From an uncultured Collinsella sp. (lineage in GTDB: Bacteria > Actinomycetota > Coriobacteriia > Coriobacteriales > Coriobacteriaceae), in the NCBI GenBank assembly GCA_900541245.1, contig UQIS01000006.1, positions 3,492-67,491 of the forward strand: a stretch of DNA of 64,000 nucleotides, in the 5' to 3' direction. Within the stretch, counting starts at the first letter, position 1; each line of letters opens with the position of its first letter. The position numbers and the translations under genes were made by a program. The notes beneath the pieces are model-generated. The model did no database searches, was not told where the DNA came from, and worked only from the letters and a program-made list of their open reading frames with translations. Below, piece by piece: positions 14,823 through 23,496 of this stretch.

Positions 14823-16208
14823 ATGACGGATCAGGAAACGCCCGAGCGCGCGCACGTGACGGCCGACGATATCGAGGCCGCCAACGACCTTATCGACTTT
14901 ATCGAGGCATGCCCCAGCATGTTCCATACGGCGGCGACCATTATGGCCGAGCTCGACGAGGCGGGCTTTACCTACCTGCCCGAGAATGCGGCGTGGGACA
15001 TCGAGCCGGGCGGGCGTTATTACACGCAGCGCAACACCTCGAGCGTTGTTGCCTTTAAGGTGGGCGAGGACCTGGCCGCGACGTGGGGCGAGGACGGCGT
15101 TGCCGGCGACTACCATTTTCAGCTGACGGCGTCGCACAGCGACTCGCCGACGTTTAAGGTTAAGGCCGTGCCCGAGCTCGACGGCGCGGGCGAGACGCTG
15201 CGCCTGAACACCGAGGCCTACGGCGGCATGATCGACTACACCTGGTTCGATCGCCCGCTGGCGCTGGCTGGACGCGTGTTGGTACGCGAAGGCGACCGTA
15301 TTGAGAGTCGCCTGCTTTCCACCGAGCGCGAGGTCGCTATTATCCCGAGCCTTGCCATCCATATGAATCGTGGCGTTAATGAGGGCTTTGCGCCCAACCG
15401 CGCCGTCGACCTGTGTCCGCTCATCAGCGCCGGTGATCTTAAGCAGGGCGACTTTGATGCTCTGATCGCCGACGAGCTGGACGTTGAGCCCGAACAAATT
15501 TTGGGCCGCGATCTGTTCCTGGTCAATCGTCAGGATGCGCGCATTTGGGGCTGGGCCGACGAGTTCATCTCGACGCCCAAGCTCGACGACCTGGCCTGCG
15601 CCTATACCTCGCTGCAGGCATTTTTGGGCGCCGAGAACGCGCACGACGTCTCGGTCTTCTGCTGCTTCGATAACGAGGAGGTTGGCTCCGAGACCAAGCA
15701 GGGTGCCATGTCGACGTTCTTGGCCGATGCACTGCGCCGCATTAACGGATCACTGGGCTTTGACGACGAGTCGTACCATCGCGCCCTTGCCGCCTCGATG
15801 CTTGTAAGCTGTGACAATGCACATGCCGTGCATCCCAACCACGCCGAGAAGTGCGATGCCCGCAACCAGGTCGTACTCAACGGCGGTATTGTCATCAAGG
15901 AAGCCGCCAACCAGCACTACTGCACTGACGCCTTTAGCCGTGCGGTGTTCCAGGCCATCTGTGATGACGCCGACGTACCCACGCAGGCCTTCGCCAACAA
16001 GAGCGATATGGCGGGCGGTTCCACGCTCGGCAATCTGTCCAATATGCAGGCGAGCATGCATGCCGTGGACGTGGGTCTGCCGCAGCTGGCCATGCACTCG
16101 AGCTACGAGACCGGCGGCGTGCGCGACGTGATGTACGCCATCCGCGCCCTCACCGCCTTCTACGAGCGAAACCTAACCATCAACGGCGCCGAAAGCGTGG
16201 AGCTCTAA
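14823..16208 (+). CDS. M18 family aspartyl aminopeptidase
   Basis: A dizinc cytosolic exopeptidase that removes acidic N-terminal residues from peptides. Of 461 residues, the metal and catalytic motifs are TASHSDSPTFKVK (first zinc His), DNEEVGSETKQGA (catalytic Glu and metal ligand), and the C-terminal LAMHSSYE. The segment ANKSDMAGGSTLGNL is a signature of the family. The ATG at 14823 is chosen for the AAAGGGGAGAGC site just upstream; the longer frame to 14712 would overlap the promoter region of the divergent hydrolase. It ends in a GGGACAG hairpin directly after the stop codon. Likely role is peptide nitrogen recovery. Confidence 0.93.
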   Translation: MTDQETPERAHVTADDIEAANDLIDFIEACPSMFHTAATIMAELDEAGFTYLPENAAWDIEPGGRYYTQRNTSSVVAFKVGEDLAATWGEDGVAGDYHFQLTASHSDSPTFKVKAVPELDGAGETLRLNTEAYGGMIDYTWFDRPLALAGRVLVREGDRIESRLLSTEREVAIIPSLAIHMNRGVNEGFAPNRAVDLCPLISAGDLKQGDFDALIADELDVEPEQILGRDLFLVNRQDARIWGWADEFISTPKLDDLACAYTSLQAFLGAENAHDVSVFCCFDNEEVGSETKQGAMSTFLADALRRINGSLGFDDESYHRALAASMLVSCDNAHAVHPNHAEKCDARNQVVLNGGIVIKEAANQHYCTDAFSRAVFQAICDDADVPTQAFANKSDMAGGSTLGNLSNMQASMHAVDVGLPQLAMHSSYETGGVRDVMYAIRALTAFYERNLTINGAESVEL

Positions 16209-16247
16209 AACCTTCCAAAAAGGGACAGGTTCATTTTGGCAGGTTTT
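16207..16247. repeat. GGGACAG-loop hairpin, type A (copy after the M18 gene)
   Basis: AAAACCTTCCAAAA pairs with TTTTGGCAGGTTTT with a single T-G... mismatch position at CTTCC; the loop is AGGGACAGGTTCA. As at 4515 it begins within the gene's stop codon. Confidence 0.88.
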
Positions 16248-16294
16248 ATCTGGACGAATGCAAAGGGTGAAACCGAACTAGATCGGTGATACGT

Positions 16295-16329
16295 AGCCGC
16301 CGAGGTGCAGTGTGCCTCGGCGGCTTTTT
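16295..16329 (+). terminator. Rho-independent terminator
   Basis: AGCCGCCGAGG (16295-16305) pairs with CCTCGGCGGCT (16315-16325), followed by TTTTT. It ends transcription from the M18 gene before the toxin-antitoxin pair. Confidence 0.85.
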
Positions 16330-16424
16330 GTGTACAGAGTACGGCTAATGCTTATAAATGCTATACATGCTTTACGTATCTACCATAGAGTTTTATGATG
16401 ATTGTAAAGTATTAAGGAGAGGTC

Positions 16425-16805
16425 ATGACCACAACAGCCGCTCAGATCAACGTACGTCTCGATGCCGATCTTAAAAGGAGTGGGGACGCCGCTCTCTCCA
16501 GGGCCGGTATGACGCCGAGCCAAGCGGTGCGAGCGCTCTGGCAGCTTGCAGCGTCGCTGGCCGATCGCCCCGGTGCGCTCGAGGATATCCTGCTGCCCAG
16601 TCGTGCCCGGGCGGAACAGCGTGAGCGCGAAAAGGCCGCCAAACGTAAGCTCGAGCTCATGGATCAGGGGTCGAAGCTGTTCGCTGCCGCTTGCCGTGAG
16701 TCGGGAATCGATATGGTCAGGGCTCAGCCATCGGACGACGAAGAGCTCAAACGGAATGCCTATGCGGATCGCTACGGCGAGGAGATGAGCTGGCTCTATG
16801 AGTGA
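16425..16805 (+). CDS. RelB/DinJ-type ribbon-helix-helix antitoxin
   Basis: A 126-residue protein. The N-terminal 50 residues (TTAAQINVRLDADLKRSGDAALSRAGMTPSQAVRALW) show the beta strand and two helices of a ribbon-helix-helix DNA-binding dimer, as in RelB/DinJ antitoxins. The C-terminal half is helical, charged (RAEQREREKAAKRKLELM) and would wrap the toxin. AAGGAGAGG gives a strong ribosome site. Its end overlaps the toxin start by 8 nt, typical of toxin-antitoxin coupling. The AT-rich upstream region 16330-16424 with repeated ATGCTTATAAATGCTATACATGC-like half-sites is the likely self-regulated promoter. Confidence 0.85.
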   Translation: MTTTAAQINVRLDADLKRSGDAALSRAGMTPSQAVRALWQLAASLADRPGALEDILLPSRARAEQREREKAAKRKLELMDQGSKLFAAACRESGIDMVRAQPSDDEELKRNAYADRYGEEMSWLYE

Positions 16806-17289
16806 GGCTCCAAAGCGCATCTTGGTTGACACCAACGTGTGGCTCGATTACTTCATTCCCTCACGACGTGGTCGTTCGGTGGCGATTGAGTTTTTACGCG
16901 ATGCATGCACGGCGCAGGTGGATTTGCTGTATGCGGCGACATCGTCCAAAGATCTGTTCTATTTGATTTCGAGCGAACATAAGACATGGTATCGGCGAGA
17001 GCACGGTTCGCTTTCCCAGTATGCCGCTACGGCAGCAACTTCGCTTGCATGGGATTGCCTCGACGTGTTGTCGCAACTTGCCACGCCGGTGCCCTGTGAC
17101 CTGAGCGATATATGGATGGCGAGCAGGCAGCGTGAGCTCCATAGCGATTACGAAGACGATTTAATCATTGCGGCAGCGATACGCTCCCAAGCAGATTTAC
17201 TGGTCACCAACGATGTCAAGCTCTGTTCGCATGCGCCCGTCGCAGCAATGAGCGTAGAAGACGCAAAGAATTACTTAGCAACGCTCTAA
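16798..17289 (+). CDS. PIN-domain ribonuclease toxin
   Basis: A 163-residue PIN nuclease, the toxin of the pair. Acidic residues expected at the magnesium site are present: Asp11 in LVDTNVWLDYF, Glu31, Glu119/Asp120/Asp121 in SDYEDDLIIAAA, and Asp139 in VTNDV. VapC-like toxins cut tRNA or rRNA; the target here is not predictable. The ATG at 16798 lies within the last codons of the antitoxin. RelB-type antitoxins usually pair with RelE/YafQ-fold toxins, so the RelB-PIN combination is a mixed arrangement. Confidence 0.87.
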   Translation: MSEAPKRILVDTNVWLDYFIPSRRGRSVAIEFLRDACTAQVDLLYAATSSKDLFYLISSEHKTWYRREHGSLSQYAATAATSLAWDCLDVLSQLATPVPCDLSDIWMASRQRELHSDYEDDLIIAAAIRSQADLLVTNDVKLCSHAPVAAMSVEDAKNYLATL

Positions 17290-17327
17290 CAATTTGAAGA
17301 CCCCACAGGTCGAATAAAAGTCAGCGA

Positions 17328-17425
17328 GAGCCCGCCAGAGTGAGCAAGGTGCCTTGAAAGAGGAGGGCATTGACCTTCTGGTCATGCCCGACGATTGAAC
17401 GTCAGATTGCCGCTCTGGCGGGCTC
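17328..17425. repeat. Imperfect palindrome downstream of the PIN gene
   Basis: GAGCCCGCCAGAG (17328-17340) pairs perfectly with CTCTGGCGGGCTC (17413-17425). An inner hairpin GGGCATTGACC/GGTCATGCCC sits near 17367-17391. It is another locus-specific two-tier stem-loop like those at 931 and 12181. Confidence 0.75.
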
Positions 17426-17438
17426 GCAGCGTCGGCTC

Positions 17439-17465
17439 ATTACGCCGTTTGTAAAACGGCGTAAT
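17439..17465. terminator. Bidirectional terminator
   Basis: ATTACGCCGTTT (17439-17450) pairs with AAACGGCGTAAT (17454-17465). A-rich and T-rich flanks inside the stem suit termination from both sides. It separates the convergent PIN toxin and dehydrogenase genes. Confidence 0.75.
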
Positions 17466-17467
17466 TC

Positions 17468-18403
17468 TTAATGCTCGATCCAGCAGCGGAGCGTCTCGCC
17501 AGCCTGCAGGTGACGCAGATTCTCTGCGGCAATGTCGACCACATTGTTGAGCGTGGCTGCCAGGTGGAACCAACCGGAGACGTGCGGCGTGATGAGCATG
17601 TTGGGTGCATCCCACAGTGGGCTTGTCTCAGGCAGCGGCTCGGGGTCGGTGACGTCGACCGCGGCGCCGGCGAGATGACCCGACTCCAGGGCGGCAACCA
17701 AGTCGTCGGCGACCACAAGGTCGCCGCGGCCGCCGTTGGCAAAGAAGGCACCCGGTTTCATCGCGGCGAAGAACTCGGCGTTCGCCAGGCCGCGGGTCTC
17801 GGGTGTGCTGGGCATAAAGGATGCGACGATGTCAGCCTCGGCCAGGCGCTCGGACAGGGCGTCCATGCCGTCCATGTCCTCAAACACAATGGGGTAGACG
17901 AGTGGATGGCGCTTGATGCCGCGGACGTGCGCGCCCATGCTGCGGCAGAGCGTGGCGAAGTGGCCGCCGATATCGCCCGCGCCCAGCACCAGCACATTGG
18001 CATTTTTGAGCGAGGTGACCGGCCCCAAGTCCTCCCAGCGATGCTCGCGCTGCAGGTCCTGGTAGCCGGGCAGGCGCTTCATCATGGAAAGGACCATGGC
18101 AAACATGTGCTCGCTCACGGCCTGGCCATAGGCGCCCACCGAGCAAGACAACTTGGCGTCAGCCGGCACGGTCCCGGCGGCCAAGTAATCGTCATAGCCC
18201 GCGGTCTGCAGTTGCAGCAGCTGGAGATGCTCACATGCTGTGAGCATGTCAGGGTCGATGTTGCCCAGGATCACGTCGGCATCGGCGACCTGCTCGCGCG
18301 TGGCGGCGTCGGAGCTCGTGTAGATAAAGTCCTCGCCCGGAGCGCTCGACTCGAGGATCGCGCGATGGCGGTCGTTGACGGGCAACAAAACCAGGATGTT
18401 CAC
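17468..18403 (-). CDS. D-isomer-specific 2-hydroxyacid dehydrogenase
   Basis: An NAD(P)-dependent oxidoreductase of the D-lactate/phosphoglycerate/glyoxylate reductase family, 311 residues. The Rossmann motif is VLGAGDIGGHFA (about 140-150); catalytic residues are the Arg of NGGRGDLV, a Glu/Asp in DVTDPEPLPETSPLW, and the His of TPHVSG. The GTG at 18403 (MNILVLLP) is preferred over the longer frame to 18478, because the extra N-terminal residues come from translating a GGGACAG repeat, and GAGAGG precedes the GTG. The exact substrate cannot be told; the protein lacks the ACT domain of SerA. Confidence 0.88.
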   Translation of the reverse strand: MNILVLLPVNDRHRAILESSAPGEDFIYTSSDAATREQVADADVILGNIDPDMLTACEHLQLLQLQTAGYDDYLAAGTVPADAKLSCSVGAYGQAVSEHMFAMVLSMMKRLPGYQDLQREHRWEDLGPVTSLKNANVLVLGAGDIGGHFATLCRSMGAHVRGIKRHPLVYPIVFEDMDGMDALSERLAEADIVASFMPSTPETRGLANAEFFAAMKPGAFFANGGRGDLVVADDLVAALESGHLAGAAVDVTDPEPLPETSPLWDAPNMLITPHVSGWFHLAATLNNVVDIAAENLRHLQAGETLRCWIEH

Positions 18404-18422
18404 AAGCAGTCCTCTCCGCTCG

Positions 18423-18457
18423 ACCTGCCAAAAAGGGACAGGTTTATTTTGGCAGGT
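18423..18457. repeat. GGGACAG-loop hairpin, type A (upstream of the dehydrogenase)
   Basis: ACCTGCCAAAA (18423-18433) pairs perfectly with TTTTGGCAGGT (18447-18457), loop AGGGACAGGTTTA. It lies between the methionine aminopeptidase gene and the dehydrogenase gene on the same strand. Confidence 0.88.
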
Positions 18458-18533
18458 TGTATCAGGCAAAACGTTCAAATAAAAACGCCGGATGCAAGAC
18501 GAGCGTGCCCGTCAGCATCCGGCGCATCCACGG

Positions 18534-19421
18534 CTACCAGCTCAGCAGCTCGTAGCCGTCCTCGGTCACGACCAGCTGCACCTCGCACTGGGCGGAGTCG
18601 CTACCGTCCTTGGTGCGCACACACCAGCCGTCGCCCTTGCTGATTTTAATGTCGGGAGCTCCGGCATTGACCATGGGCTCGATGGTAAAGACCATGCCCG
18701 GGGCCATGATGGTGTCCACATCGGGCGCCTCGGTGGTAAAGCCCACAAACGGGTCCTCGTGGAACTCCTTACCGATGCCGTGTCCGCCGTACTCGCGCAC
18801 CACGCTAAAACCGGCGTCCTCGACCGTCTTTTGCACGGCCTCGGCCATAACGGACAGCGGCAGCCATGGCTTGACGGCCGCCAGGCCCGCCTCCACGCTG
18901 GCGCGGGTGACGTCGACAAGACGCTGGCGCTCGGCCGAGACCTCGCCGATGCAGAACATGCGGCTCGAGTCGCTAAAGTAGCCGTCCAAGATCGTAGAGC
19001 AGTCCACATTGATGATGTCACCTTCGTGCAGCACGTCCGTATCGCAGGGGATGCCGTGGCAGACGACGTCGTTGATCGAGGTGCACACGCTTTTGGGGTA
19101 GCCCTCGTAGTTGAGGTCGGCCGGCGTGCCACCGTGCTCGACGGTGTAGTCGTAGATCATCTGGTCGATCTGGTTGGTGGTCATGCCCGCGGCGATGTGC
19201 TCGCCTACGTAGTCAAGCACGCCCACGTTGATGGCGGCAGAGCGCTTGATGCCCTCGATGTCGGCGGGCGTCTTGTAGAGTGTGCGGGGCAGAACCTCCC
19301 AGCCCTCTTCCCACAAGCGCTCGAGGCGCTCATCAAAGGTGCTATGGCATTTCTTATATTTTTTGCCGCTGCCGCACCAGCAAGCGTCGTTGCGGCCGGG
19401 CACGGGTCCTTTGTCAAACAT
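18534..19421 (-). CDS. map: Methionine aminopeptidase with N-terminal SEC-C zinc finger
   Basis: It removes the initiator methionine from new proteins. Residues 14-26 read CWCGSGKKYKKCH, a SEC-C zinc motif best known from SecA, here likely for ribosome docking. The catalytic domain (about 45-295) has the metal ligands in NVDCS, GYFSDSSRMF, GGHGIGKEFHEDP, FTIEPM and CEVQLVV. At 295 residues it is longer than E. coli Map (264) by exactly this extension, a form known in several Actinobacteria and Firmicutes. The start ATG has GGAAG upstream. A GTTGCGGTGA palindrome lies just before the gene. Confidence 0.95.
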   Translation of the reverse strand: MFDKGPVPGRNDACWCGSGKKYKKCHSTFDERLERLWEEGWEVLPRTLYKTPADIEGIKRSAAINVGVLDYVGEHIAAGMTTNQIDQMIYDYTVEHGGTPADLNYEGYPKSVCTSINDVVCHGIPCDTDVLHEGDIINVDCSTILDGYFSDSSRMFCIGEVSAERQRLVDVTRASVEAGLAAVKPWLPLSVMAEAVQKTVEDAGFSVVREYGGHGIGKEFHEDPFVGFTTEAPDVDTIMAPGMVFTIEPMVNAGAPDIKISKGDGWCVRTKDGSDSAQCEVQLVVTEDGYELLSW

Positions 19422-19473
19422 GGCTAACTTCCTTTCATCCGCAGCTAGTATAGCCCACCCACGCGTCTATAAA

Positions 19474-19540
19474 AGTTGCGGTGATATAGTTCCGATTTAA
19501 GCGGTTTAACAGCACAAATAGGAACTATATCACCGCAACT
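19474..19540. repeat. GTTGCGGTGAWATAG palindrome, copy 3
   Basis: Perfect 20-bp arms (19474-19493 with 19521-19540) around a 27-nt loop. It separates the methionine aminopeptidase start from the 3' end of the radical SAM gene on the same strand. Confidence 0.85.
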
Positions 19541-19581
19541 GATGGGGCGGGATGGCGGGCACTGGCTGCTGCGTGGTTTTG

Positions 19582-20358
19582 CTAGTAGCTCACCTGGCAG
19601 GGGATGCCGAGGGCGCACACGCGTGCAGCAATGGCGTCGAGGACGTCGGGTGCTGCTTTGGCAAGGCCGGCGACCGGTGTCTCGCGCGCCACCGTGTAAA
19701 TGGTCGCCTCCTGTGGGCGAATGCGCTCGAGCGCCGAGAGCCAAGGGCCGACGTACTCCTCGCCGGTGTTATCGAGAGACTTGCCCCGGTACTCACCGCT
19801 CAAAAACATCGTCTGGATAATGACATGACCGTTAAAGTTTGCGAACGTCTCTATCTGGTGCTCTACATCGTAGGGGCCAACGGGCTGGTCGAGCAGCTGG
19901 ATAAATGCCGGGTCGACCGTATCGAGCTTGAGGATGTTGTCGTCGACCATCATGAGCGCATCGTGCACCTGGGGACGGTCGGCGCGCGTGCCGTTGGAAA
20001 GCACGGCAATCTTGGTGTTTGGGGCCAGCTGGTCGCGCAGCGCGACGGCGCCGGCGATGGCCTGCGGAAACTCAGGTGCGGCGGTTGGTTCGCCGTTGCC
20101 GGCAAACGTGATTACATCGGGGAGCTCGCCCTCGATTGCCATCTCGTGCAGCTTGGCCTCGAGTGCATCGAGCACCACGGCAGCCGTGTTATACGGCTCG
20201 TGGCAGGGGCGCTCAGCGTTGAGGCCGTTCTCGCAGTAGATGCAGTCGAACGTGCAGATTTTGCCGCTCGCCGGCATCATGTTGACACCGAGCGAAAGGC
20301 CCAAGCGACGGCTGCGAACGGGCCCAAAGATGGGGCCGGCATTCAAAAACGTAGACAT
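19582..20358 (-). CDS. Radical SAM protein, COG0731-like
   Basis: The 258-residue product carries the radical SAM cluster motif CTFDCIYC (Cys35, Cys39, Cys42) after GPVRSRRLGLSLGVN, an opening typical of small COG0731 iron-sulfur oxidoreductases. FAGNGEP (SAM-binding glycine-rich loop) and AVLSNGT follow. There is no extra cluster-binding tail. The reaction is unknown; relatives include wybutosine-type tRNA modification enzymes. The start is placed at 20358, giving a 9-nt gap from GGAG; the ATG at 20364 would leave only 3 nt. The long open frame continuing to 20952 overlaps the opposite-strand hydrolase and is not coding. Confidence 0.85.
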   Translation of the reverse strand: MSTFLNAGPIFGPVRSRRLGLSLGVNMMPASGKICTFDCIYCENGLNAERPCHEPYNTAAVVLDALEAKLHEMAIEGELPDVITFAGNGEPTAAPEFPQAIAGAVALRDQLAPNTKIAVLSNGTRADRPQVHDALMMVDDNILKLDTVDPAFIQLLDQPVGPYDVEHQIETFANFNGHVIIQTMFLSGEYRGKSLDNTGEEYVGPWLSALERIRPQEATIYTVARETPVAGLAKAAPDVLDAIAARVCALGIPCQVSY

Positions 20359-20583
20359 AGGCATATGCTCCTCAAGACAATTGTGCCTAAGCATAGCATC
20401 GGCTCCAAAGCAAGGTGTGGGCTCTTGCTTTACAAGTTTCGTTTTTTCACGTCGCTCATTATGCCGTGCCATGAAAAGCCTCGGGTCGGGTACAGTTAAT
20501 CTGTTAACAAGTCGTAAGGCAATGCGGGTCCATCCAATCGTACTGACGTGCAACTGGATGGGCGTTGATGATGGGGGCACAAC

Positions 20584-21381
20584 ATGGATTTTACGGTCGA
20601 GAATGCGGGCACTACGATCGCCTGCCGCGAGTATGCCGGCCCGGTTGTATCGTCCGATGCACCCGCCTTGGTTTGCGTGCACGGTGCCTGCGTCGACGGC
20701 GTCTTTTTTGACGCCATCGCCCGCGAGCTTGCCTTTGACTATCGCGTCATTGCCTACGACCGCCGCGGTTGCGGCGAGAGCGGCGACGCTGCGGACGGAC
20801 GCTACGACCTCGCCGCCCAGGCCGCCGACCTGCAGGCCGTTATCGAGCATATTGGTGCTCCGGCAAACGTGCTCGCGCACAGTGCCGGTACGTTGGTGAC
20901 CCTGGAGCTTCTCCGTGCAAACCCCGCCATAATTTCGCGTGCGATCCTGCATGAACCCGCCGTGACGGATGAGGGTGCCGGTCTGGGCGCGGCCCCGGTT
21001 TTGCTCGAGATGATCGCCGCGGGAAAGGTCTCCAGGGCATTACGGGCCTTCCTGGGCGCCATCGGCGATTCGGACCCTGAGGCTCCCAAGGCAACCGAGG
21101 CAGAAGCCAAGCATGCCCTGCGCAACGGTCGTAGTTTCATGGCAAACGAATACGGGATTACTATGACTTGCGTTCCCGATTGGGATAGCGTTCGCGCGTC
21201 GAAAACGGTGGCCGCCGTGCTCTTGGGCGAGCTCTCGATTGGCACGCCTCGCGAGGCGGGCACGAGGGTGGCGGCTGAGCTTTTGGACTGTCCGCTCGTA
21301 ACGGTTCCCGGCGCGCACAACGGCCTGCGCGATCGCCCGGCAGCGGCTGCCCGGGCTGTCCGTGGCATCCTGGGGTTCTAG
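20584..21381 (+). CDS. Alpha/beta-hydrolase
   Basis: A 265-residue cytosolic esterase-like enzyme of the alpha/beta fold. The oxyanion region is VCVHGACVDG, followed by AYDRRGCGESG, the nucleophile elbow AHSAGT with Ser100, an acid-bearing region before LDCPLV, and the catalytic His in PGAHNGLRDRP near the C terminus. A lid insert spans about 125-205. Typical of small carboxylesterases or meta-cleavage product hydrolases; no substrate can be proposed. It stands alone, with TTAATCTGTTAACAAG-like AT-rich DNA upstream as the probable promoter region. Confidence 0.85.
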   Translation: MDFTVENAGTTIACREYAGPVVSSDAPALVCVHGACVDGVFFDAIARELAFDYRVIAYDRRGCGESGDAADGRYDLAAQAADLQAVIEHIGAPANVLAHSAGTLVTLELLRANPAIISRAILHEPAVTDEGAGLGAAPVLLEMIAAGKVSRALRAFLGAIGDSDPEAPKATEAEAKHALRNGRSFMANEYGITMTCVPDWDSVRASKTVAAVLLGELSIGTPREAGTRVAAELLDCPLVTVPGAHNGLRDRPAAAARAVRGILGF

Positions 21382-21409
21382 CACCCGCAATAGCCAAAGC
21401 GGGCTTCAC

Positions 21410-21462
21410 CCGCAGACGTTTCGGCCGTGTTAACAAATGTGTTCAAAACCTCACGTCTGCGG
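21410..21462 (+). terminator. Stem-loop after the hydrolase
   Basis: CCGCAGACGT (21410-21419) pairs with ACGTCTGCGG (21453-21462) around an AT-rich 33-nt loop. Loop size is large, so termination is only suggested. Confidence 0.5.
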
Positions 21463-21591
21463 CTTCAATCGCGCCGTCTGCCAACTCATAAAAATGTAAC
21501 AGCATTCACGTGCTTACCTGCATCGACAAGGTGTTAACCTTGTAACATTTGGAACCCACCGCTTCATGCGAAACTATCGAAAGGGCCCCAT

Positions 21592-23472
21592 ATGCTCAAT
21601 AATCACGAGGTCAATCTAACCGACGAGGAGGCTGCCGCCGAGGTCGCCCGCGTCGCGAAGACCTACCCCGTGGTGCGTTTGCTGTCGGCCGATCAGATTA
21701 AGAGCGAGCCTAACTGCTTGCTCGCCGGCGATCGCTGCCCTTGTCTGCGTCAGTCGAGTCTTGAGGCCTTGGCAGACTCCGATGAGGTGTCGGAGCAACT
21801 GCTCAACGATGGTGTTGAGTACCGCGCCCGTCTGCGCCCTCTAAAGGTCGAGGGCGAGCCTCACGTCTTGCTGATGGTACGTCCGATCGATGGGCAGGAG
21901 GCCGCAGAAGAGGACCTTGTCTACACCGACGTGCTGACGAGTGTGCGCAATCGCCGATATTACGAAGAAAAGCTTCGTAGCGCCCGCATGAAGGCCGGTG
22001 TGGCGATGATCGACCTTGATGATTTTAGGGTCTTCAACGATACGTGTGGCCGCCATGCCGGCGACCTTGCGCTCGGTGCCGTGGCGACGGCCATACGCAG
22101 CGGAATTCGTTCGACTGACGAGCTTGTGCGCTATGGCTGCGACAAGTTTGTGGTCGTCATGCCCGATATTCCCTCCGATGACTTTGCCCGTCGCCTGCAT
22201 CAGGTATCCGATGCCGTTCATTCCACGGTTATTCCGGGCCATGAATACGTGAGCTTGACGGCATGTGTTGGTGGCGTTCGCATTCATGGCGAGACGGTCG
22301 ACGAGGGCGTTGGCCGCGCTGTCCAGTTACTGAGCCGCGCTAAGGCAAAAGCCGGTACGGTCGTGACCGATTCCGATTCCATCGAGGCCTTCCAAAGCGA
22401 AAAGCCTTTGGTGCTTATTATCGATGACTCCGAGATGAACCGAGCCATTCTCAACGAGATGCTCAAGGACGAGTATTGCATCCTCGAGGCCGATAACGGT
22501 CGTACGGCGCTCGACATGGTCGACCGCTATGGCGATGAGTTGTCGCTCGTGCTGCTGGATATTGTCATGCCGGGCGTAAGCGGCTTTGAGGTGCTGGCCG
22601 GTCTGTCGCGCCGATCGGGCATCGACAATCTGCCTGTCATCATGATTTCGAGCGAAGATTCCGATGATATGGTTCTGCGCGCGTACGAGCTGGGCGCCTC
22701 GGACTATATCAACCGCCCGTTTGACTCCCGTGTCGTGCGCCGCCGTGTAAGCAACACCATTCGCCTATACGCCAAACAGCGCCGCCTGACGAACCTGCTG
22801 TCCCAGCAGTACAACGAGCGCGTCAAGAACAGTCGCATGCTCATCGACATCATGGCTGGCGTCATGGAGCTTCGCAACGGCGAGAGCGGCAGGCACGTTA
22901 CGAACATCGAGAAGCTGACCGAGCTGCTGCTTGGCTGTCTGGTCCAGCGTAGCGGCACGATCTTCCTCGACAATGAGGAACGCTCCACGATCGCCCTGGC
23001 TTCGGCGCTGCACGATATCGGCAAGATGTCGATTGACGATGCGATTCTCAACAAGCCCGGACGCCTTACGCCCGAGGAGTTCGAGGTTATGAAGACGCAT
23101 ACCACGATCGGCGCCGACATGCTGCGTGAGCTGGGTAGCCATCACGCCGGCAATGCGCTTATGGAATATGCGTACCAGATTGCGCGTTGGCACCACGAGC
23201 GCTGGGACGGCAAGGGTTACCCCGATGGCCTTAAGGGCGACGAAATTCCCATTGCCGCACAGGTGGTTTCGGTGGCCGACGTGTACGATGCCCTGACGAG
23301 CGTGCGCGTATACAAAGACGCTATCCCGCACAAGGAGGCGATCCAAATGATCCTGGACGGTAAGTGCGGCACCTTTAACCCGCTGTTGCTCGACTGCCTG
23401 CTCGAGGTGCAAGACCGTATTGCCGAGACGTTGGCGCGCCCCGCCGACGTTGTCGCGTTCCCCACGATTTAG
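21592..23472 (+). CDS. Degenerate GGDEF - receiver - HD-GYP signalling protein
   Basis: A 626-residue soluble signalling protein. Residues about 105-265 are a GGDEF fold (YTDVLTSVRNRRYYEEKL, MIDLDDFRVFNDTCG) whose active-site signature is GCDKF (182-186) instead of GGDEF, so cyclase activity is probably lost. A receiver domain (about 272-395) follows with Asp278/279 and phosphoacceptor Asp323. The C-terminal HD-GYP domain has His474-Asp475 in ALHDIGKM and HHERWDGKGYPDGLKG (534-549), the phosphodiesterase signature. It probably degrades cyclic di-GMP or a related dinucleotide under control of phosphotransfer. The next gene encodes an HPt protein 24 nt on, a plausible phosphate donor. Confidence 0.93.
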   Translation: MLNNHEVNLTDEEAAAEVARVAKTYPVVRLLSADQIKSEPNCLLAGDRCPCLRQSSLEALADSDEVSEQLLNDGVEYRARLRPLKVEGEPHVLLMVRPIDGQEAAEEDLVYTDVLTSVRNRRYYEEKLRSARMKAGVAMIDLDDFRVFNDTCGRHAGDLALGAVATAIRSGIRSTDELVRYGCDKFVVVMPDIPSDDFARRLHQVSDAVHSTVIPGHEYVSLTACVGGVRIHGETVDEGVGRAVQLLSRAKAKAGTVVTDSDSIEAFQSEKPLVLIIDDSEMNRAILNEMLKDEYCILEADNGRTALDMVDRYGDELSLVLLDIVMPGVSGFEVLAGLSRRSGIDNLPVIMISSEDSDDMVLRAYELGASDYINRPFDSRVVRRRVSNTIRLYAKQRRLTNLLSQQYNERVKNSRMLIDIMAGVMELRNGESGRHVTNIEKLTELLLGCLVQRSGTIFLDNEERSTIALASALHDIGKMSIDDAILNKPGRLTPEEFEVMKTHTTIGADMLRELGSHHAGNALMEYAYQIARWHHERWDGKGYPDGLKGDEIPIAAQVVSVADVYDALTSVRVYKDAIPHKEAIQMILDGKCGTFNPLLLDCLLEVQDRIAETLARPADVVAFPTI

Positions 23473-23496
23473 TTTGACCAAAGGAGTTTTTAATCC

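Noticed and set aside
20365..20952. N-terminal extension of the radical SAM frame
   Set aside because: Overlaps the promoter and start of the opposite-strand alpha/beta-hydrolase; GAGGAG near 20370 marks the real start.
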